Assembly (NCBI GenBank): GCA_964017145.1 | Contig: CAXHKQ010000044.1 | Coordinates: 1 to 12,655, forward strand | Direction: 5' to 3' | Length of the DNA stretch: 12,655 nucleotides | Origin: Agrocybe praecox | Taxonomy: Eukaryota > Basidiomycota > Agaricomycetes > Agaricales > Agrocybaceae | Shown: positions 7,880-12,655 of the stretch, in pieces | How positions within the stretch are numbered: the stretch's first letter is position 1 | Layout: each line of letters opens with the position of its first letter | The notes under the pieces: generated by a model | Databases searched by the model: none | What the model was told of the DNA's origin: nothing | Seen by the model: the letters and a program-made list of their open reading frames with translations, nothing else | Made by a program: the position numbers and the translations under genes

Positions 7880-8620
7880 AACGACTTTTAAAATTTGTTT
7901 TAGTGATGAGAATATATAAACAATTCAATAACCTTTCATTTGGGTGTATGTGCATCGCTCTAAGTGCGCGCGCACACATGTACAGCGTGTCAGGAAATTA
8001 TGTGTCATGGCTCCTCATGGTGGTAGATCTAGGTCTGAAACAGATTTATGTCCAAGGAAAATACCCCTGCAAAATTCATCTTAACTCATTTGTGGCCGGT
8101 GAAATTGTCGTTATTTTTTTCTTGTATTAAAAAATTCAGCTCACCGAGTAGATCAGAAAAAGTTGTTAGGTCAATTTCCGCAAATGAATTTTACGATGAG
8201 AAAAAAATCACTGGAAAATGAAATTCAATTTATTAAATTCATGAATATACGACCCGAAATTTAAGATTTGAATAATGTACTGAAATAATCTCGATTCTCG
8301 CACTGTAGGTCTCTCTGTGATATTGTGGAAATTCCAATGATGCAGTTTTGTTTAATGAACATTATTCTATCGTATGAGAAAAAATATTATGAAAATGTCT
8401 TACCCGTGTCTTAGCACACCCTAAGAAAGACCTCTCCGGTGTTATATGAAGACATTATTTCACCAATGAAACATAAAGCAATTTTTTATAATTGTTTTAA
8501 TTGTGAATTTATTGTGCACCATCTCATTATATTTCATTCAAGTATACGCACATAGTTCTGAGTAACTCCAGTGCAAAGTAATCTCAACCAAGCATAAAAA
8601 ACCGACTTTATTATGGGGAA
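7880..8620. other. Interior of the nested element, left part; no gene recognised
   Basis: This stretch is AT-rich with only short open frames. A frame at 7903-8130 (+) of 75 residues has no recognisable motif, and I do not call it a gene. Confidence 0.4.
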
Positions 8621-8625
8621 TACTA

Positions 8626-9430
8626 CATTGGCTGATAAGTATCGGGAGAAATAGGGAATGAACTACATTTTTGATAAAAACAATATTTATTGTTGATCAT
8701 AGTCCTCTTTCAGCCAGCCAAACAAAATCTTATACTCGTACTGTCATCAATTTGGAAGATATAGCCTATGGTAAAGAAGGTATTTGAAGTCTTATTAAAG
8801 CACTTATTTCTGATATGTAGATGGGCCGCTGAAGGCAAAACATGTCTTGAGAAATTGTTATCTGAGGCGTTCCCTAGCCGAAATTAAATTTGACAATTTT
8901 GTAAAATATTCCGGACTTTTCATTAGGGCACCGAAGACGATGCGCGCAGTGGACGCCTAAATTTAGCAGTTCCTCACGAAAACATCAATAAGTCCACCAA
9001 ATAATTTCAGAATTAGGAAAGGATAGAACCTTGAGATTGCAGATAACCTGAGGTTATATAAAAAATATATATAAATTTAGTGCATACGTTTTTGGGCATG
9101 CGAGAGCTCTTTGCGAAAGGGTGCCGCAAAAACGCAAAAACTCACAATCGACCAAATCGGCAAAAAAGCCATAATCAATGAATGAGGTGGTGTGGTCCCA
9201 TTTAAGGTTTTATGCGTATTTTGCCCTCAGCGACTATTTTTTATTTCCCAATTTAAAATGGTAGCTCCAGGGAAAGAATGAGGCAGTATAAATCGAGATA
9301 AAAGGGCATTTTGCAAGGGTTAGGGACGAAAACTTTTTTAAGGTGATCGAGATGTTGTAGGACCGCAGATTTAAGGCTATCGAGCTAAAATATAACTACG
9401 CTGAAAACTCAAAAAGGTGTTCATAAAAAA
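8626..9430 (+). mobile_element. Mariner relic (irritans-like), internally deleted
   Basis: The left end reads TA then CATTGGCTGATAAGTATCGG (from 8626), which closely resembles the TTGGCTGATAAGTCCCCGG terminus known from irritans-type mariners. It is followed by a transposase remnant on the same strand. No matching right terminus is visible after the stop at 9424-9426, so the right end is lost or too decayed to see. The right boundary given is the end of recognisable homology. Confidence 0.7.
8768..9426 (+). pseudogene. Mariner transposase remnant lacking the central catalytic region
   Basis: From ATG 8768 the frame gives MVKKVFEVLLKHLFL, then AFPSRN followed by stops. Next comes TEDDARSGRLNLAVPHENIN (about 8931-8990), the conserved linker after the first DNA-binding half. 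After more stops comes HTFLGMRELFAKGCRKN (about 9085-9135), matching the usual H--LGM-KLCAKWVPR. The sequence then jumps to ALSDYFLFPNLKW (about 9222-9262), the family's SPDLAPSDYFLFPNLKKW with the third catalytic Asp position retained. It ends with FKAIELKYNYAEN before TAA at 9424-9426. Roughly the middle third, including the first two catalytic Asp motifs, is deleted, and several in-frame stops are present. It is dead. Confidence 0.8.
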
Positions 9431-9915
9431 TAATATTCTGTATCCTCTAGTATAACTTTTATTGTTCATTGACACAAAGATCAAGAGTATAGATTCAAGG
9501 AAAACGCCACAATTAATCAGATATATGACATTCGAATAAATGTTACGAAATCAAATTCGAAGTATTCGACTGAATATTATAGAAACCACTATCTAACAAT
9601 AAGTCGTATGGAAATATATGAAATTTATGAACAGTAGTGGAGCCCCCGTAGCCCACCCCTGGATCCACCACTGATCACACAATACGAATAGCGGACTTAA
9701 TTACAGTTAATTCTTCTCTAAGCTTTGTTTGAATGTGTGTCGTGCATGGTGTTAAAAAAGAATTCATTCATTCATAAAACGATTATTCTGTGCATTTGAT
9801 TGTTAGTGAATGAGGGAGATTCGTGGATGTGTGGAAAATATTTGTGTGTATGTGTAAACTAGTTGTCGAGATATCGATTTCATAGTCCAATGCGAATAAT
9901 CCAAACTAAATGCAG
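9430..9915. other. Interior of the nested element, right part; no gene recognised
   Basis: Nothing coding is visible. The only structured piece is the 42-bp inverted repeat at 9632-9673. Confidence 0.4.
9632..9673. repeat. Short inverted repeat with hAT-like terminus
   Basis: CAGTAGTGGA at the left mirrors TCCACCACTG at the right (9664-9673). Read on the - strand from 9673, CAGTGGTGGATCCAGGGGTG resembles the CAGTGG-GGATCCAGGGG termini common in hAT elements. No 8-bp duplication flanks it, so it may be a broken end. Confidence 0.35.
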
Positions 9916-9919
9916 AATG

Positions 9920-10152
9920 CACAGAAGAAACGCAAAGTGAATCATATGCGTTTGAGAAACGCTTGAAATTTGCACTTGGCATTGGCACTTTGCGTTTCGC
10001 ACAATCGTATGGAAACGCAAACGCAAACGCCAATGATTTGCACTTTCGCATTGCGTTTCGCATATGCACGTGTGTAAACATTTCATTTGCGTTTGGGAAA
10101 CAGAAACTGCAAATGCGAAATGCCAAATTGCAAAATTTGCTTATCAGAAACA
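9920..10152 (-). repeat. Right subterminal array of the nested element
   Basis: At least six GAAACGCAAA-type words occur in both orientations: near 9926, 9956, 9990, 10011 (GGAAACGCAAACGCAAACGC), 10051 and 10086. They mirror the left array. Open frames across this array on both strands are products of the repeats. Confidence 0.6.
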
Positions 10153-11169
10153 GGGCCCTGGTCGCCATTGCTGCACGCCCACCTTTTAAGCACACGTTTG
10201 ACGTAGCCCCACATGGTATCTATCGGATTCAAGCCCGGGATCTGCGCTGGCCACCCCAAACCGTCACATTCGATGCTTCAAGGTAGTTTTAGACGGTGCG
10301 AGAAGTGTGCTTGGGATCGTTATCATGCTGGAAAATGTAGTCAGCTGGCATTTTCTTAGCACAATATGGCAGCATGTCCTCCTCGATGATGTGTCTGTAC
10401 ATGTGTTGGTCCATCCGACCAAGAATACGCCGAATCGGACCAACCCCATGCCATGAAAAAGCACCCCACACCATGATACTGCCACCACCATGTTTGACTG
10501 CCTTCATAGTATAGCGTGGGTGCAGTTTCATGTTTTCCGGCCGCCTCTCATAGGTCTTTCCGCTGGATCCGAACATATTTAATTTTGATTCGTCACTCCA
10601 AAGGCCGTCCTTTCAAAATTACAGCGGTTTCATCAAATGTTTGCGTGCGAAATGCAACCGTTTCTTGAGATTTTTTGTTGAAACATGGGGCTTCTTTCTG
10701 GCGATACAGCCCCGAAGTCCAGCCTCGTTCAAACAGTTACGGACAGTCCTGGCGCAGATTGGTGTCAGCAAGAGCGGTCGAATTTCTTCGAGGATTTCGT
10801 TCGACGTCTTGAATGGCGAACGTTTGCTCAATCGAAATATCGCCTGGTCGACTTGAGTCGTGGTTTTGCGAGGCTGTGTTGATCGGACAGTATTCTGAAT
10901 GGAACCAGTTTCTCGGTACTTCTTCACCGCGTTGTACACCATCGTCTTGCTAAGGCCCAACCTTTCTGCAATCATGTCCATGCTGATGTTTTCAGTGCAG
11001 TACATGCGCACGATCGAAGCACACATTTAAGGGGTGCAATGTTTGTTGCGGCCCATTATTACCCTGTATTTTCAACAAACGAGCTTCATAACATGCATAT
11101 AAACCACATCATTCCTTAAAAAACTTACAAAGATCAGCTGAAATTGCGAAGAGACAGCGAATAAAATCT

Positions 11170-11188
11170 TGTTCTTATTTGTTTTTCC
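11170..11188 (-). repeat. Tc1 right inner direct-repeat site
   Basis: On the - strand this reads GGAAAAACAAATAAGAACA, one mismatch from the left inner site, and lies about 200 bases inside the right end. Confidence 0.7.
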
Positions 11189-11361
11189 AACTGATTGGTG
11201 CTCCAGCAAATAAATGACACGCGCAGACTGAAGGGGACCAGCTTGACGTTTGTTTCAAAGGCTAATTTGATGCATAATACAAATATATAGAAATCTGCAT
11301 GATCAGAATTTGGATCGCTTGGTCCCATCATGTTTAAATCAGCCCTTTACCATGTGATTTG

Positions 11362-11390
11362 GTTTGTTCTTATTTGCTTTGCCACCACTG
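11362..11390 (-). repeat. Tc1 right terminal inverted repeat (outer site)
   Basis: Read on the - strand it starts CAGTGGTGGCAAAGCAAA and ends AGAACAAAC, pairing with 7233-7261. The TA at 11391-11392 completes the target duplication. Confidence 0.9.
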
Positions 11391-11392
11391 TA

Positions 11393-11816
11393 TTTGTGTG
11401 CTCGACGAATATGGTGATTTTGTATTCAGACTGACGGAGATCGATTTGGAAGCTTTATCTGCATTAGGTGGATGGCTGCAGTGCGGCAGTGAGCGAGACC
11501 GCGATTTGTCGGTCGCGGTTCTAGACGCACAGACGAGGTGCAGCTACTCGTATTCGCGGACTTCAACGACGATGAGATTGCACACATGAGATTGCCTGGG
11601 ACTTGGCGTGGCAATATCGATCGACAGTGGTGCGTCGAATATCAGATGCATCTAACGACGGACATACGAGAACAGATTCGCTGCCGGCTGCGCGCGACGG
11701 ACGCTCATCGCCCTGGCGCGAGTACATGGAAGAAGCCGAGGTCGGTTGGTCTTAATCGTGTTCAGTGACGGCCTGCTAGGCGGACCATGGGCTTTCTCAC
11801 GGGCGGGAGGATGTCT
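11393..11816. other. GC- and CpG-rich unassigned stretch
   Basis: Composition changes sharply at the Tc1 right end to GC-rich DNA resembling coding sequence. The open frames (+ strand 11359-11589 and 11538-11768) show no domain I recognise and end in different frames. It could be a fragment of a host exon or of another transposon, and I cannot decide. Confidence 0.35.
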
Positions 11817-11817
11817 A

Positions 11818-11841
11818 TGTGTGTGTGTGTGTGTGTGTGTG
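11818..11841 (+). repeat. (TG)12 microsatellite
   Basis: Twelve uninterrupted TG dinucleotides. The Cys/Val-rich open frame across it is an artefact. Confidence 0.95.
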
Positions 11842-11916
11842 GTGGTGTTGTCGAGGAAGGCTTTTATACTTCGATCAGGGAATCCGCGGTTCGGTGCAGA
11901 GTATGACGATGTGTAA

Positions 11917-12122
11917 AGGTGCCTTCACACTAGAGAGTTTGCAAATGATGATATGTTACAAATTATTTGTAGAGTTTGTAGATCCTTCACACTTACGACA
12001 AATCGTTTGTAGAAAATTCGACAGTACATACGTTTCATACGTTTATGATGTCAATGTTGAAACGGTTATATGAGGTGGTCTTCACACTAGGAACATTCGC
12101 AAATCATTATTATGTTGTAAAT
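11917..12122 (+). repeat. Repeated terminus-like blocks with TTCACACT
   Basis: Block A (11917-11963) and block B (12073-12122) align along their length: AGGTG, CTTCACACTAG, GCAAAT, TATGTT and AAAT recur in order, 156 bases apart. A third TTCACACT lies at 11986-11993. Between them ACAAATTATTTGTAGA (about 11959) and ACAAATCGTTTGTAGA (about 11998) form palindromic pairs. These may be a solo or nested terminus, or subterminal binding sites. Confidence 0.6.
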
Positions 12123-12278
12123 ATCGAAACCAAACACTGTGCTACAATTTGAATATTTCTTGTGATGAAACCAGCATGTGCTTTCGCTTTAGAGCGATTT
12201 TGTGCAATCCTGAATTACTATTATTCAAGCACTACACACCGCGACAACGATCAGTCCAGCAACTCCTCTGCGTCGACC

Positions 12279-12445
12279 GAGCTCCCGCTGCCGCGCCACC
12301 ACGCCAACGTCCGCGTGTACGAGGGCGACACCAGCCACGAGCTTCAGCTGCCCACCTCCACGCCCACGGCAACTAGCTCGCGCTGCTCATCCGCCACGCC
12401 AACATCCGCGTCGACGAGGGCGACACCAGCCGAGAACTCTCGCTG
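12279..12445 (+). repeat. Two-copy GC-rich repeat, 95-bp offset
   Basis: ACGCCAAC...GAGGGCGACACCAGCC at 12301-12336 recurs at 12396-12431 with 3 differences in 36 bases, and similarity extends left to about 12279 and 12374. The offset is not a multiple of three. In different frames the copies give HANVRVYEGDTSHELQLP and HANIRVDEGDTSRELSLRQR; the second is in frame with the nuclease ATG downstream, behind a TAG at 12374-12376. Confidence 0.7.
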
Positions 12446-12469
12446 CGCCAGCGCTGCTCCTCGACGACC

Positions 12470-12655
12470 ATGAGTCAGCAAAAGACGTTGATGCTGGCGT
12501 CAGCAGCTGTGATGCTGATTTTGGAGGAGGAGGAACACGAGGAGCTCGCTCGGAAGAATCGAGCGTGCTGGGTCCACCCGTTACATCTAACAAGACCGAT
12601 CGAAGGAATGTATTTCAAGCTCAGTAACATCCTGAGGGCGGACGAACCCAGATTC
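12470..12655 (+). CDS. PIF/Harbinger nuclease-like transposase (HARBI1-like), N-terminal part
   Basis: This open frame runs from ATG 12470-12472 to the window edge without a stop (62 codons). It begins MSQQKTLMLASAAVMLILEE, followed by an acidic stretch (EEEEHEE) and then RKNRACWVHPLHLTRP, EGMYFKLSNILRADEPRF. The block R-CWV-P-----R---G-Y--L---LR-D--RF is the N-terminal signature preceding the DDE nuclease domain of Harbinger transposases and the domesticated HARBI1 protein. The catalytic domain lies beyond the window, so activity cannot be judged. The usual partner, a Myb/SANT-like protein gene, is not seen here. A start further upstream is limited by a TAG in frame at 12374-12376. It could equally be a domesticated host gene, but the TTCACACT blocks upstream favour a transposon. 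Confidence 0.7.
   Translation, partial: MSQQKTLMLASAAVMLILEEEEHEELARKNRACWVHPLHLTRPIEGMYFKLSNILRADEPRF

Larger units (their letters stand above)
7642..10152. mobile_element. Unclassified 2.5 kb element nested in the Tc1 transposase
   Basis: It starts TGTTTCTGGTAAG (7642-7654) and ends CTTATCAGAAACA (10140-10152), a 13-bp inverted pair with one mismatch, between two copies of GGGCCC (7636-7641, 10153-10158). Longer, rearranged inverted homology follows: ACACGTGCATATG (7722-7734) against CATATGCACGTGTGT (10061-10075), and TTTCCCAAACGCAAA (about 7775) against TTTGCGTTTGGGAAA (about 10085). Both subterminal zones are packed with GAAACGCAAA or TTTGCGTTTC words. GGGCCC is palindromic, so a 6-bp duplication, an 8-bp one (GGGCCCTG) or an extended terminus cannot be told apart. 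I recognised no transposase of its own; the interior includes a mariner relic. It is probably a non-autonomous DNA transposon, class unresolved. Confidence 0.75.
7508..11056 (-). pseudogene. Tc1 transposase (DDE), disrupted
   Basis: Translation from ATG 11056-11054 gives MGRNKHCTP, then an in-frame TAA (11027-11029), then the paired-type DNA-binding region with helix-turn-helix GLSKTMVYNAVKKY and a second one at RTVRNCLNEAGLRG. After EKPL-type MKPL come TAA (10619-10621), Phe and TGA (10613-10615). The same frame then continues into KDGLWSDESK (first catalytic Asp), KHGGGSIMVWGAF and FQHDNDPKHTS (second Asp). Another TAA (10289-10291) and a frameshift near 10250 precede WPAQIPGLNPIDTMWGYVK, where the catalytic-Glu region (usually LNPIENMW) reads LNPIDTMW. 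At 10158-10153 the frame meets the nested element. It resumes at 7641 as AQLFEDIKTVWEEIPSGF and ends GYPAKY with TGA at 7508-7510. The gene is full length in outline (about 340 codons) but has several stops, a frameshift, an altered active-site Glu and a 2.5 kb insertion. Confidence 0.9.
7233..11390 (-). mobile_element. Tc1-type transposon with IR/DR ends, split by a nested insertion
   Basis: The ends begin CAGTGGTGGCAAAGCAA. The left end (7233-7261) and right end (11362-11390) match as inverted repeats in 27 of 29 positions and are flanked by TA at 7231-7232 and 11391-11392. A second, internal direct-repeat site, AACAAATARGAACA with a GGAAA lead, lies about 200 bases inside each end. This is the IR/DR layout of Tc1 elements such as Sleeping Beauty. 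Total length is 4158 bp. Removing the insert and one 6-bp duplication leaves about 1.64 kb, the normal Tc1 size. The transposase on the - strand is dead, so the copy is not autonomous. Confidence 0.9.
11917..12655 (+). mobile_element. PIF/Harbinger-like element, left part (partial)
   Basis: A nuclease-type gene start (12470 onward) is preceded by repeated TTCACACT-bearing ends of the kind found at Harbinger termini. The outermost copy, AGGTGCCTTCACACTAGAG, begins at 11917 directly after TAA (11914-11916), a fitting 3-bp target site. The right end lies off the window, so the boundary and duplication are unconfirmed. Confidence 0.5.

Noticed and set aside
9963..10286. 107-codon + strand open frame and its - strand counterparts
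   Set aside because: It is built from the GAAACGCAAA repeats of the nested element and then reads antisense through the Tc1 transposase.
10264..10491. Second - strand frame within the Tc1 transposase
   Set aside because: It overlaps the frame carrying the transposase motifs (GGGSIMVWGAF, HDNDPKHTS) and is a shadow.
11819..12073. 84-codon + strand open frame beginning in Cys/Val repeats
   Set aside because: The start is the (TG)12 microsatellite, and the rest crosses transposon terminus repeats.
12162..12473. 103-codon Ser/Thr/Pro/Ala-rich + strand open frame
   Set aside because: It changes frame relative to the duplicated 95-bp unit and ends at the nuclease start. Its composition is what GC-rich repeats give in any frame, so I do not call it a gene.

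Overview
The window reads as eukaryotic, insect and most likely mosquito (Anopheles-like) genomic DNA. Coding exons are GC-rich with strong G/C third positions. They are split by GT-AG introns and set in AT-rich DNA crowded with Tc1/mariner- and PIF/Harbinger-type transposons. The species assignment is inference from composition and gene style, not from a database match. There is no operon, Shine-Dalgarno site or CRISPR array.

Two host genes are visible and converge. The left gene (+ strand) contributes only its last coding exon, 419-805, the C-terminus of an M17 leucyl (cytosol) aminopeptidase; the rest lies off the left edge. The second gene (- strand, 5133 down to 2962) is a complete three-exon aldo-keto reductase of about 315 residues. 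It has an intact catalytic tetrad, a TATA/initiator promoter at about 5233-5199 and a short last exon (2962-3004) that gives the family C-terminus. The roughly 2 kb between the two 3' ends holds a decayed mariner-type transposase (1040-1650, - strand), dispersed repeats sharing a TGTCCGATTG word, and a 4 x 19 bp array of small hairpins (2488-2563).

Upstream of the reductase, 5581-6017 is a MITE-like element with long imperfect inverted ends flanked by TA. A short TATC-rich microsatellite follows, then a degenerate satellite-like stretch at about 6690-7228.

At 7233-11390 lies a Tc1-type transposon with IR/DR ends and TA target duplications. Its - strand transposase is broken by stops and by a 2.5 kb insertion (7642-10152). 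The insertion is a different element, with TGTTTCTG ends, long subterminal arrays of GAAACGCAAA-type words and no recognisable transposase of its own. Inside it is a third element, an internally deleted mariner relic (about 8626-9430). This is a three-level nest whose order of insertion can be read directly.

The right end (11393-12655) is GC-rich, unassigned DNA with a (TG)12 microsatellite. It is followed by repeated TTCACACT termini and the first 62 codons of a PIF/Harbinger nuclease-like gene that runs off the window. I found no new biological system. The points most worth checking are the unclassified nested element, the covarying hairpin repeat and the Harbinger left end with its 95-bp duplication.
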